Shown in pieces: positions 7,657 to 16,219 of a stretch of DNA of 64,000 nt (its first letter is position 1; the number at the start of each line of letters is the position of its first letter). A program made the translations under genes and the position numbers. Source of the stretch: Saccharofermentans sp. (lineage in GTDB: Bacteria; Bacillota; Clostridia; Saccharofermentanales; Saccharofermentanaceae). A model generated the notes under the pieces. That model did no database searches. It was not told where the DNA came from and worked only from the letters and a program-made list of their open reading frames with translations. The stretch lies in the NCBI GenBank assembly GCA_024403855.1, contig JAKSRC010000001.1:124001-188000 (forward strand), in the 5' to 3' direction.

Positions 7657-10053
7657 CTAATATTCAAGGATTACCGCGCCATCCAAATCTGTACGAAGAA
7701 TTTCACACCCGTATGTGTTAAGTCGTTCAATCGTATATGGTGAAGGATGACCATAGAAATTACCTGAACCTACCGATATTACAGCTATAGCAGGTGAACT
7801 TGATTCCAAGAATTCGGCAGAAGATGAATATTTCGAGCCATGATGAGCTACCTTCAGAATATCGCAGTCAAGATCTATTCCCTTTTTAATCAGATTTGAT
7901 TCAGTTTCTGAGCCCAAATCACCGGTAAAAAGGATTTTTGTAACAGGCTCACCGCCTATATGGAGCATGGCAAGAAGACTTCCCTCATTACCTCCACCCC
8001 TTGGCAAATCAGGATACAGCGCTTCCAAATAAACGGTATCAGATAGCTTTACAATGTTTCCTGCTGTAAAAAGCTCCAGCTGAGATAAGAAATCCGACAG
8101 GTTATTACCAGTAAGACCAGTAGATTTAATAAATTCATTTACATCCTTATCAATACAATCGGATGAAGGCACATAGGAAGTAAGAATTGTTTTTGTGCGC
8201 CCCTTTTCGCTCAAGGCAGCAATTCCACCGGCGTGATCAACATCCCAATGACTGATTACACAAATATCGACCTGCCAGATTCCATAGTAATCCAGAAGAT
8301 CAGATACGGTCGATGCCCCTTTGTCATAAGTGCCGCCATCTATAAGGCAGGTTCTTTCCGGCGTAATTATCAGGCAACAGTCACCCTGTCCAACATCAGC
8401 AAAAATGATCCTGGCCATTGGCTTATTAACCAAAGAAACAGCATTAACACCTATGGAAATAGCCAGTAACAGACAGGAAATCCTGAATAAACACCTCTTA
8501 ACAAAGCATGAAGGAAGGAAAAACAAAGCAACACATATAGAAATTAGCATAAGACTGATATTCGAGAGATGGACAGGCACACTTTCCCTCTCACTTAAAA
8601 AACTCCCAAATACAACAAGCTTGTCTAAGAGTTTTATGCAAATAAGCAACGGTATCGAGAAAAACTCCGAACCAAACGGAAAAAGCATGCATAAAACCAT
8701 GCAAGGAACAAATACAGTACAAACAAGTGAAGCCAGAAAAGAACCGGCAATCTGAAGTAAAAGATGCAAAAAGTCCGGCCTCATAGAAATATCTGTCCAA
8801 AACGGGAGCATTCCAAGACTTGCGCAAATTGATGGGCTGATAAGCTTTGAAACAGTTTCTCCAAGACGAAGCCGATTAAGATAAGAAGTCATTTTCGCGC
8901 TATAAAGCTTTATACCCAGGACAGCGCAAAAACTCATCTGAAAACCTGAAGACAAGGCTGCAAAAGGGTTTGCCATGATCATTACAAATGAAGAAACACT
9001 CATGGCAGACAGCCAGTCACGCTCAGCAAATACGCAAACGCTCATTATGCATGCTCTCGTGACCGAATCGCCCCACCCTGTCAGGCATCCTATTGCAACA
9101 CAAAACAACAGATGAATAAAAAATGCCGCTTTTCGCTTGATTTTAAAGGCTTTAAGCACAATCGGCAGACAGACCAGGAAGCCGGAGAAATGAGTTCCGG
9201 AGACCGCAAGAAGATGCGAACAGCAAGATATATTAAAATTTCGCCTGACGTCATTTGAAATCAAGGATTTGTCGCCCAGACATACAGCAGCTACAAGAGC
9301 TTTGGAAGAATCGTCAAAGTCATCATTAACTGAATCCAGAGTATTCTTCCTGAAATTAAAGAAAGCTTTCTGTAAGAGACTAGTAAGATTGGGCTTGGAC
9401 GAGCCAAGTATCTCGAAACTGTCACAGTTAATAATGTAAAGAATCCCTTTCTTTCTCAAATAGTTCCTGTAATCAAATTCTCCGGGATTGCCGGCTTTTG
9501 AAGGCTCTTTGATTTTTCCATTAAGAAGAACCCTGAATCCAGGCGAAATATTCGAAAAACCTTCATCAGAGCCGTAATACTTGACCACAGCGTAGTTTCC
9601 TTCAGTAAGTCTTACGGTAACGTTAGTATCACCGGAAAGCTCATAAGAAACATTGGTCACATAAGCTTCAAAAGAAGTGGCATCCAGATCCTGACGAGGA
9701 ACCATTCTGGATGACATAGTTATACCTATATATGAAAATACTAATGAGAATATTAAGGCCAATACAATCCTTGAAATCAAAACCAGAGGGCTGGTGGGAC
9801 TTGAACCCACACGATAAATACATAAACCAACGACAAATACGCTTATTAGCAGTGATGGTATATAGGATCTTGTAAAAAATGAGATAAAGCACGTAAACAG
9901 AACCAATAAAGATGGCAACAGAAATGGCCGTCTATTTATGACCTCGTTAAGATTAATAAGGTCATTTGCAAATTCCCTTACCCTATTCTCAGCCTTATAA
10001 ATGAAGCTTTGGGCCCAATTCTGATTACCGGTTTTGCCATAAAAACTGTTCAT
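7657..10053 (-). CDS. comEC: ComEC/Rec2-family DNA uptake protein
   Basis: Membrane channel and nuclease-like protein that carries single-stranded DNA into the cell during natural transformation. The 798 residues contain N-terminal membrane helices, an OB-like soluble region, and the competence domain with many helices (about 280-545; CSHLLAVSGTHFSGFLV, TGWGDSVTRA, NPFAALSSGFQMSF). A C-terminal metallo-beta-lactamase-like domain follows (FADVGQGDCCLII, SHWDVDHAGG, VAHHGSKYSS, GHPSP). It is full length, with both domains. No strong ribosome site precedes the ATG at 10053, and no good alternative start was found. It is divergent from engB across a spacer with repeated motifs. Confidence 0.94.
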   Translation of the reverse strand: MNSFYGKTGNQNWAQSFIYKAENRVREFANDLINLNEVINRRPFLLPSLLVLFTCFISFFTRSYIPSLLISVFVVGLCIYRVGSSPTSPLVLISRIVLALIFSLVFSYIGITMSSRMVPRQDLDATSFEAYVTNVSYELSGDTNVTVRLTEGNYAVVKYYGSDEGFSNISPGFRVLLNGKIKEPSKAGNPGEFDYRNYLRKKGILYIINCDSFEILGSSKPNLTSLLQKAFFNFRKNTLDSVNDDFDDSSKALVAAVCLGDKSLISNDVRRNFNISCCSHLLAVSGTHFSGFLVCLPIVLKAFKIKRKAAFFIHLLFCVAIGCLTGWGDSVTRACIMSVCVFAERDWLSAMSVSSFVMIMANPFAALSSGFQMSFCAVLGIKLYSAKMTSYLNRLRLGETVSKLISPSICASLGMLPFWTDISMRPDFLHLLLQIAGSFLASLVCTVFVPCMVLCMLFPFGSEFFSIPLLICIKLLDKLVVFGSFLSERESVPVHLSNISLMLISICVALFFLPSCFVKRCLFRISCLLLAISIGVNAVSLVNKPMARIIFADVGQGDCCLIITPERTCLIDGGTYDKGASTVSDLLDYYGIWQVDICVISHWDVDHAGGIAALSEKGRTKTILTSYVPSSDCIDKDVNEFIKSTGLTGNNLSDFLSQLELFTAGNIVKLSDTVYLEALYPDLPRGGGNEGSLLAMLHIGGEPVTKILFTGDLGSETESNLIKKGIDLDCDILKVAHHGSKYSSSAEFLESSSPAIAVISVGSGNFYGHPSPYTIERLNTYGCEILRTDLDGAVILEY

Positions 10054-10074
10054 GGTAAAATTCTAAAGTCATTC

Positions 10075-10137
10075 TTTGTCGTATTTAGTCTCATCTTTAC
10101 GACAAATTACGACAAAAAATACGACAAACACGACAAG
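10075..10137. repeat. TACGACAAA repeat array between comEC and engB
   Basis: Three perfect direct copies of TACGACAAA (10098-10106, 10108-10116, 10120-10128), one degenerate copy (10129-10137) and one inverted copy (TTTGTCGTA, 10075-10083) sit in the divergent comEC/engB spacer. The spacing is irregular (about 9-12 bases). They look like a cluster of regulator half-sites; the regulator is unknown. Confidence 0.55.
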
Positions 10138-10164
10138 TTGAACACTTTATACAGAGTTATCTAC

Positions 10165-10770
10165 ATGGCTATTAATTACGGAAAAATCAAATATCTTAAG
10201 ACCTGCGCTACAGTAAAAGACCTTCCAAGCGATGATTTGCCTGAGATTGTCCTTGCAGGAAGATCAAACGTCGGCAAATCCTCTCTGGTTAACGCTTTGG
10301 GGTCAAATAAGAAACTTGCAAGAGTATCTCAGACACCTGGCAAAACACAGCAGATTATATATTTTGATTTGGATGGTCAGGCAATACTTGCTGATTTGCC
10401 CGGATATGGCTATTCCAAGGCGTCCAAAGACAAATCCAGAGGCTTTTCGGAGCTTTGTGATAACTACTTCAGAGTAAGAAGTGGCATTGATCTCGTTCTT
10501 TTGCTTATGGACATCAGACACGAACCGTCAAAGGACGATATCGGAATGCTTAACTATCTGAATAGCACCGGTTTACCCTACTTTCTCGTTTTCACGAAAT
10601 GTGACAAGCTTTCTGCACAACAGGTCAGGAATCAGATTAAAATGATGTCAAGTTTTCTTGACTTCTCTGAAGAAGCCCGTGTTTTCGCGGTTTCTTCGAG
10701 TGAGACCAATCCTCAGAAGTCCGGAATGAACGATTTGAAGCAGGCGTTAACTGATGAGGTATGCAAATAA
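10165..10770 (+). CDS. engB: Ribosome biogenesis GTPase EngB (YsxC/YihA)
   Basis: Essential GTPase that helps assemble the large ribosomal subunit. Starting at MAINYGKIKY (10165) the protein has 201 residues, the usual EngB size. GTPase motifs: G1 GRSNVGKSS, G2 within SQTPGKTQ, G3 DLPGYG, G4 TKCDK and G5 SSSE. The open frame extends upstream to 10009, but that part runs through the repeat spacer and into comEC, so the internal ATG is preferred. In many Firmicutes engB follows lon or clpX; here it starts a plus-strand group before the PRPP synthetase pair. Confidence 0.95.
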   Translation: MAINYGKIKYLKTCATVKDLPSDDLPEIVLAGRSNVGKSSLVNALGSNKKLARVSQTPGKTQQIIYFDLDGQAILADLPGYGYSKASKDKSRGFSELCDNYFRVRSGIDLVLLLMDIRHEPSKDDIGMLNYLNSTGLPYFLVFTKCDKLSAQQVRNQIKMMSSFLDFSEEARVFAVSSSETNPQKSGMNDLKQALTDEVCK

Positions 10771-10819
10771 TTAACAATCTTTTAACTACTTTTCGTGCAA
10801 TTTTTTGTTCCACTGCACT

Positions 10820-10847
10820 TTGAAATATTTTCTTACTCGGATATTAT
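10820..10847 (+). promoter_or_regulatory. Putative promoter of the PRPP synthetase pair
   Basis: TTGAAA and TATTAT are separated by 16 bases and end about 35 bases before the first PRPP synthetase-like start. Confidence 0.45.
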
Positions 10848-10882
10848 TTAATTACTGAAATAAACGCTTCGTTTAGGGGGTT

Positions 10883-12118
10883 ATGGTTGCCATGAGTGAC
10901 TCAGATGTCAATAAAGGCTTTAAGCCCATTGCTTTGGCACCTTTTGGCCCTATCGGCATTATTGCACATACTTCCAATTACGGTTTTGTTAAGGCCGTTT
11001 CTGACGATCTTTCAGCTAGAAGAAAGCGTCATGCGCTTAAGCCTGACAATTATTTTGCAAATACTCCCGGTTATGCTCGTGAAAACTACATTTTCGATAC
11101 CGGACTTTTCAGATTCCAGACTGGTGAAGGCAAATTTGCCATTAATGAGAGCGTCAGAGGCCATGATATTTATGTAATTACTGACGTCTTGTCCCACAAT
11201 ATGGAACTGAACCTTTTAGATGGTACACATACTATCTCCCCTGACGATCAGTATATGGATCTTTTAAGAATCATTTCCGTTCTTAAGGGTAAAGCTAAGA
11301 GAATTAATGTAATTATGCCTTTCGTATACGAAGGCAGACGTGAGAAAACAGATTCTTACATTGAATCTCTTGACTGTGCAGATATGCTCAAAAAGCTTTA
11401 TAAGCTTGGTGTAGCTAACCTCATCGTATTCGATCCGCACGATAACAGAATCGTAAATGCTGTACCTCTTATGTCAGTTGAAGCACCACGTTGCCAGTAC
11501 AAGATGACTGCTTCCCTTTTGAATTGTTTTGATTCAATCAAATTGGATAAAGATCATACGCTCGTGGTAAGTCCTGATGAGACAGGCGTATCCCGAGCTA
11601 TTTTTTACGCTTCACATTTGAATCTTCCTTTGAGCCTCTTTTACCGTAAGTACACCAACAAGGTCGACGAATTCGGTCAAAAGAATAAGGAATTTGAGTA
11701 TCTTGGTGATGATGTTACCGGTAAGGACATTCTCCTCGTAGATGACATGATCAATTCAGGAGAAACAATGCTCAGAACCGCCAAAAAGCTCCACGACAAA
11801 GGTGCCAAGGACATTTACTGTCTTGCTCCCTTCGCGCTCTTCACTGACGGCTTTGAAGCTTTCGATAAGGCTTATGAAGATAAGATTATAAAGTGCATAT
11901 GCACAACAAACCTCATTTATTCACCTAAGGAGCTTGAAAGCCGCAAGTGGTATTTGCAGTCTGACATGGTTCCCTACGTTGGCAGAATAATTGATGCACT
12001 CAATACCGATGAATCCATTTTCGACCTGATTAATTCGACCGCAAGATTCCAGAACCTTGCTAGTCAGATGAAAATCAGCGACTTACTGGACGATGACGAT
12101 AAAACCGAAAACATATAA
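10883..12118 (+). CDS. PRPP synthetase-like protein, divergent copy 1
   Basis: Member of the ribose-phosphate diphosphokinase family (ribose-5-phosphate plus ATP to PRPP). At 411 residues it is about 95 longer than the canonical enzyme, with an N-terminal extension and a longer C-terminal tail. Visible family features are INESVRGHDIYVITD, the metal-site His in FDPHDNRI, SPDETGVSRA and the PRPP loop VDDMINSGET (canonical DDxxDTAGT). The catalytic-loop KRR of Bacillus Prs appears here as RKY, and the ATP-contact RQD as RRE, so catalysis is doubtful. A second ATG at 10892 is possible; AGGGGG lies 2 bases before the first and 11 before the second. The next gene is a paralogue. Confidence 0.85.
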   Translation: MVAMSDSDVNKGFKPIALAPFGPIGIIAHTSNYGFVKAVSDDLSARRKRHALKPDNYFANTPGYARENYIFDTGLFRFQTGEGKFAINESVRGHDIYVITDVLSHNMELNLLDGTHTISPDDQYMDLLRIISVLKGKAKRINVIMPFVYEGRREKTDSYIESLDCADMLKKLYKLGVANLIVFDPHDNRIVNAVPLMSVEAPRCQYKMTASLLNCFDSIKLDKDHTLVVSPDETGVSRAIFYASHLNLPLSLFYRKYTNKVDEFGQKNKEFEYLGDDVTGKDILLVDDMINSGETMLRTAKKLHDKGAKDIYCLAPFALFTDGFEAFDKAYEDKIIKCICTTNLIYSPKELESRKWYLQSDMVPYVGRIIDALNTDESIFDLINSTARFQNLASQMKISDLLDDDDKTENI

Positions 12119-12142
12119 AGGCATGAAAGGCAGGCTGCAATT

Positions 12143-13348
12143 ATGACATCAGCATCTGACGAGAGAGCTTATTCCCGCTACGACCAATACGGCGACAACC
12201 CCATGGCGCCGGTAGGACCTATTGGACTTATTGCTCTTAGAGGAAGCGAAGACTTCACAGAGAAGGTTAACTACTACCTCAACAAGAGACGTAATGAGTA
12301 CCAGAAGGAACAGATCGTTAATACATACCCTGGCTTTTTCAGAGAGGATTATACAATCCCTGTCGAAAATGCAAGATTCTCATCCGGTGAAGGTAAAGCT
12401 GTTGTCAAGAATACCGTAAGAGGCCATGACCTCTATCTCATCAGCGATATCATGAACTGCTCCTGCACATATAAAATGTTCGGCCAGGAGAACAGAATGA
12501 GCCCTGATGACCACTATCAGGATCTCAAGCGTGTAATTCTCGCTTGCTCCGGTAAATCAAGAAGAATCAATGTAATCATGCCTTTCCTTTATGAGAGCCG
12601 TCAGCACAAGAGAAATGCAAGAGAATCTTTGGACTGTGCTTTCGCACTTGAAGAACTCTATGATCTTGGTGTTGCAAACATCATTACTTTCGATGCTCAT
12701 GATGACAGAGTTGCTAACGCAATTCCTCTCGCAGGCTTCGAGAGCCTCCCTACTGCTTATCAGATTATCAAGGAAATGTATCGTCAGGTACCTGATCTCA
12801 GCTTCTCTAATGGTAAGTTTATGATCATCTCCCCTGATGAAGGTGGTATCGGCAGAGCTATGTACTATGCTTCCATCCTTGGTGTCCCTCTCGGAACATT
12901 CTATAAGAGAAGAGATTATACAAAGGTTGTTGAAGGTAAGAACCCTATCATCGCTCACGAGTTCTTGGGTGATTCCGTTGAAGGAATGGACATTCTCATC
13001 GTTGACGACATGATCTCTTCCGGTGATTCCATGATCGATATCGCTAAGAAGATGAAGGATAAAGGCGCAAGAAACGTTTTCTGTGCTGTTACATTCGGTC
13101 TCTTCACAGAAGGTATCGAGAATTTTGATAAAGCTTACGAAGAAGGCATCATCAATAAGGTATTCGCTACTAACCTCATTTACAGAAGACCTGAGCTTCT
13201 CCAGGCTCCTTGGTATGCAGATGTTAACCTCTGCAAGTTCGTAGCTCTCCTTATCGACGCTATTAACCACGACGCTTCCCTTTCAAGCCTCATCAATCCT
13301 ACAGAGAAGATCAAAAAGCTTCTTAAGGAAAAAGAGAACATCGGCTGA
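12143..13348 (+). CDS. prs: Ribose-phosphate pyrophosphokinase (long form), copy 2
   Basis: Probable working PRPP synthetase, supplying PRPP for nucleotide, His, Trp and NAD synthesis. The 401 residues align with copy 1 over their whole length. This copy keeps the catalytic flexible-loop motif as FYKRRDYTK and the ATP-contact motif as ESRQHK, together with KNTVRGHDLYLISD, the metal-site FDAHDDRV, SPDEGGIGRA and the PRPP loop VDDMISSGDS. The DTAGT core is altered to SSGDS, which appears usual for long clostridial forms (from memory). It begins 24 bases after copy 1 and 2 bases before the next gene, so all three should be one transcript. Confidence 0.9.
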   Translation: MTSASDERAYSRYDQYGDNPMAPVGPIGLIALRGSEDFTEKVNYYLNKRRNEYQKEQIVNTYPGFFREDYTIPVENARFSSGEGKAVVKNTVRGHDLYLISDIMNCSCTYKMFGQENRMSPDDHYQDLKRVILACSGKSRRINVIMPFLYESRQHKRNARESLDCAFALEELYDLGVANIITFDAHDDRVANAIPLAGFESLPTAYQIIKEMYRQVPDLSFSNGKFMIISPDEGGIGRAMYYASILGVPLGTFYKRRDYTKVVEGKNPIIAHEFLGDSVEGMDILIVDDMISSGDSMIDIAKKMKDKGARNVFCAVTFGLFTEGIENFDKAYEEGIINKVFATNLIYRRPELLQAPWYADVNLCKFVALLIDAINHDASLSSLINPTEKIKKLLKEKENIG

Positions 13349-13350
13349 TA

Positions 13351-13713
13351 ATGGCTAATACATCTAGATCACGTTCTACTACTACTTCAAGAAAAGGTGC
13401 TAAAAAAAGCACCTCTTCTTCTAGAGCGCGCTCAAATTCTTCTCGAAATACAAGAAGCAGATCCGTTCCCGTTCAGGAAGAATCCAGATTTGTAGAAATC
13501 GTCAAAAAGCTTGCTACTTCAAGAGCAGCTTCTCCGATTATCTTCATTGCTTCTGTCCTCGTAATAGTCGGAATCGACCTTCTTGTCAGCTGGAACAAAT
13601 ACGAGTTGTTCTTTAAGATCCTTGGAATTGAAGTTCTTATCGCCGTAATCATCTGGGTCATTCTGACTTTAGTATTCTCCGGCAAAAAGAATTCCGCTTC
13701 TGATGACGAGTAG
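13351..13713 (+). CDS. Small membrane protein with a Ser/Arg-rich N-terminus
   Basis: Not recognised. The 120-residue protein has a highly basic, low-complexity N-terminal region of about 40 residues (Ser, Thr, Arg and Lys), a short amphipathic segment (ESRFVEIVKKLATS), then two membrane helices at about 60-79 and 88-108 and a short charged tail ending SDDE. It is tightly packed between the second PRPP synthetase (2-base gap) and rqcH (17-base gap). The basic tail would be cytoplasmic by the positive-inside rule and might touch RNA, DNA or acidic lipids; this is inference from composition only. Confidence 0.7.
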   Translation: MANTSRSRSTTTSRKGAKKSTSSSRARSNSSRNTRSRSVPVQEESRFVEIVKKLATSRAASPIIFIASVLVIVGIDLLVSWNKYELFFKILGIEVLIAVIIWVILTLVFSGKKNSASDDE

Positions 13714-13730
13714 TTTCTGAGGAATAAACC

Positions 13731-15656
13731 GTGACACTAGACGGCGTTACCTGTCAGCTCCTTTCAAATGAGCTAAATACCGAACTTATTGGAAAACGTG
13801 TAGACAAGATCTACATGCCTGATAAGCATACGGTAATTTTGCATATAAGATTTCCCGGTGGATATAAAAAGCTCTTAATCTCTATCGATCCCGGTGCACC
13901 CAGAATCTGCTTTAGCGAGAACACATTGGAGAATCCTTCATTGCCACCCTCCTTCTGCATGCTTCTGCGTAAATATCTTGCAGGTGCTAAAATCGAAAGT
14001 GTTACAAATCCCGGCTACGAAAGAATCATCGAGATTACTGTAAGCAAATTCGATGAACTTAAGGATCGTAAAACATACACATTAACGGCAGAGCTTATGG
14101 GACGATTCTCAAATCTTGTCCTCATAAATGAGTCAGGCAGAATTTTAGACTCAGCCATTCATGTAGACTATTCCGTATCACGAGTACGCGAAGTAATGCC
14201 TGCACGAAACTATGTATACCCGCCGGCACAGGATAAAATCGATCCCAAGAAAGCTTATGAAATGGCCTCAAACGGAACTCTCCCTATAATGGAGTCTGAG
14301 TTTTCGCGCCCTGTCGAAAAAGCTCTCGTCGGTTCAGTAAAAGGCTTCTCACCTATTCTGGCTTCATACATAACTGACAAAGCAAATATTGATGCAAGGA
14401 AAACTTTTTCGATGCTTACAGAATCCGAAAAGGAACGCCTTGTATCCACTACTTCAGCATTTCTCAATGATATTGTTAACGGCACATATTCTTCCTATGT
14501 CTTCTTAAATGAAGCAGGAGAGCCTGAAGATGCTTCTATTGCAATGCTTTCAGGATATGCAAAGACTACGAAAGCAGATTCAATATCTGAAGCAATCGAT
14601 ATGTGCTATCAGGCAAGGGATTCCCACCTTGTACTGGATAAAGGCAAAGACAGACTCAAGCAGATTCTCGGAAGTGCTCTTAACAGAGTCATGAAAAAGC
14701 GCGAAATCCATGAACAGGATTATGAGGAAGGCCAGAAAGCTGAAGGCTTAAAGCGTTCAGGCGACCTTATCCTTACGTACAAGTACATGATTACTCAAGG
14801 ATCTTCAAGTGTTACTCTTACAGACTACACGATAGATCCGCCTAAGGATGTCACTATCCCCTTGAATCCTTCACTTGATGCTTCCGGCAATGCCCAGGAG
14901 TTCTATAAGCGTTTCCATAAGGCTAAGCGCAAGATGGAGCTTGCAGTTGACTATCTTAAAGAAGATGAACTTGCGGCTCAGTATCTCAGATCTCTCATTA
15001 CCGCAGTAAATGCAGCAACAAGTCTTGAAGATTTGGATGCAATAAATGAAGAGATAAAAGAAGAGATTTCCGGCGATTCCGGATTCCGTAAAGGCACATC
15101 AAAGCATAAGAACAACACCTCAAACAGCGGTGATCCCAATAAAATGGTAGGTGTAGCAAAATCAGGAAAGGCTTCTTCCAGAGCTTTGAGAGAAGCTGCA
15201 AAGAGAGCAAATCAGGCAAAAGGCGGAAACAAAAACAAGGAAAGAGCCCTTCCCTGCAGGCACTACACAACTTCTGACGGCTATGAAATTATTGCCGGAA
15301 GAAACAATATTCAGAACGATCAGCTGACATTCCATACCGCATCTCGAAAAGACTGGTGGTTCCATGTAAAAGGATTGCCCGGAACTCATGTCATCCTCAA
15401 GACTAAACCAAATGAGGATATGCCTTCTGATAATGCTGTATTAGAAGCTGCCAGCCTTGCCGCATTCTTTTCGAAAGCAATTATTCTTGAAGAACACATG
15501 ACGAGCGAAGATTCTAAGCCCGGTCAGCTCAAAGCTGAAGTCGACTACTGCCCTGTCTCACATGTAAAGAAAATCCCTGGTGCCAAGCCCGGAATGGTAA
15601 TCTACGAAGGTTATTATTCTATTCTTGTAGAAGCAAAGGAACCTAAAAAGGATTAA
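13731..15656 (+). CDS. rqcH: Ribosome quality control protein RqcH (NFACT family)
   Basis: Binds stalled 50S-peptidyl-tRNA complexes and recruits tRNA-Ala for C-terminal alanine tailing. The 641 residues have an NFACT-N domain from residue 1 (MTLDGVTCQLLSNEL), a central helical coiled-coil region (about 300-440, LNRVMKKREIHEQDYEEG), a Lys/Ser-rich linker and the NFACT-R domain at about 515-630 (AGRNNIQNDQLTF, KDWWFHVKGLPGTHVIL). The start codon is GTG, preceded by GAGG at suitable distance; no ATG gives the conserved N-terminus. It was formerly annotated as fibronectin-binding protein FbpA. It converges with queH, overlapping its end by 4 bases. Confidence 0.94.
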   Translation: MTLDGVTCQLLSNELNTELIGKRVDKIYMPDKHTVILHIRFPGGYKKLLISIDPGAPRICFSENTLENPSLPPSFCMLLRKYLAGAKIESVTNPGYERIIEITVSKFDELKDRKTYTLTAELMGRFSNLVLINESGRILDSAIHVDYSVSRVREVMPARNYVYPPAQDKIDPKKAYEMASNGTLPIMESEFSRPVEKALVGSVKGFSPILASYITDKANIDARKTFSMLTESEKERLVSTTSAFLNDIVNGTYSSYVFLNEAGEPEDASIAMLSGYAKTTKADSISEAIDMCYQARDSHLVLDKGKDRLKQILGSALNRVMKKREIHEQDYEEGQKAEGLKRSGDLILTYKYMITQGSSSVTLTDYTIDPPKDVTIPLNPSLDASGNAQEFYKRFHKAKRKMELAVDYLKEDELAAQYLRSLITAVNAATSLEDLDAINEEIKEEISGDSGFRKGTSKHKNNTSNSGDPNKMVGVAKSGKASSRALREAAKRANQAKGGNKNKERALPCRHYTTSDGYEIIAGRNNIQNDQLTFHTASRKDWWFHVKGLPGTHVILKTKPNEDMPSDNAVLEAASLAAFFSKAIILEEHMTSEDSKPGQLKAEVDYCPVSHVKKIPGAKPGMVIYEGYYSILVEAKEPKKD

Positions 15657-16219
15657 GCCTCTTCAAAGGATTTATAAATCTTATCCCTGAACTTTGACTC
15701 TTCCAAAGAGAATATGCATCCACAGAATTTCTGTCTGTAGAGTTCAATCTCCCTGGCCATATCCTGACCTTTTCTATAACCAGGTCTAAAATCGATATAA
15801 TCGAACTTTACACCATACTTAGATGCCTTCATGTCGCTTATCTTCGCGATTTTATCGTGCTGCTGATAAGGGCTTACAAGCAAAGTCGTGCAAAAAGATT
15901 CGTAGCCGTTGTCCGCACAGAATTTCGCAACATGATCCATACGAATGTCATAGCACATATCGCATCTTGAATCGAATTCATTAAGGTATTCCTTGGAAAG
16001 CCAATAATCTTCCATACAAACTTCACCTTCAGAAATCAGCTTTACATCGAAGTGATCACAAGCCTTCTGAAGATTTACATGACGTCTGTCAAATTCGAAC
16101 TGCGGATGAATGTTAGGATTATACCAATAGCAATCCAAATCACGGCCTTCTGAAGTCAGAAGATCCAAAGGATACATTGCGCAGGGACCGCAACAACAAT
16201 GAAGGAGCATTTTCCCCAT
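15653..16219 (-). CDS. queH: Epoxyqueuosine reductase QueH
   Basis: Catalyses the last step of queuosine synthesis (epoxyqueuosine to queuosine) with an iron-sulfur cluster; it is the non-orthologous replacement of QueG. The 188 residues carry the family cysteines: LHCCCGPCA near residues 5-14, SRCDMCYD near 103-110 and FCGCIFS near 166-172, plus the DFRPGYRKGQD segment. Its ATG overlaps the ruvB stop (TGATG), indicating translational coupling to the ruvCAB operon. No other queuosine genes are in the window. Confidence 0.93.
   Translation of the reverse strand: MGKMLLHCCCGPCAMYPLDLLTSEGRDLDCYWYNPNIHPQFEFDRRHVNLQKACDHFDVKLISEGEVCMEDYWLSKEYLNEFDSRCDMCYDIRMDHVAKFCADNGYESFCTTLLVSPYQQHDKIAKISDMKASKYGVKFDYIDFRPGYRKGQDMAREIELYRQKFCGCIFSLEESKFRDKIYKSFEEA

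Noticed and set aside
9789..9815. A functional tRNA gene inside comEC
   Set aside because: Only the T arm is found; no acceptor, D or anticodon arm can be drawn.
10009..10164. Upstream extension of EngB to 10009
   Set aside because: It overlaps comEC and the repeat spacer; EngB homologues begin near MAINYGK.
12557..13270. 237-residue minus-strand frame opposite prs copy 2
   Set aside because: Antisense of a clear PRPP synthetase with no family features or ribosome site.
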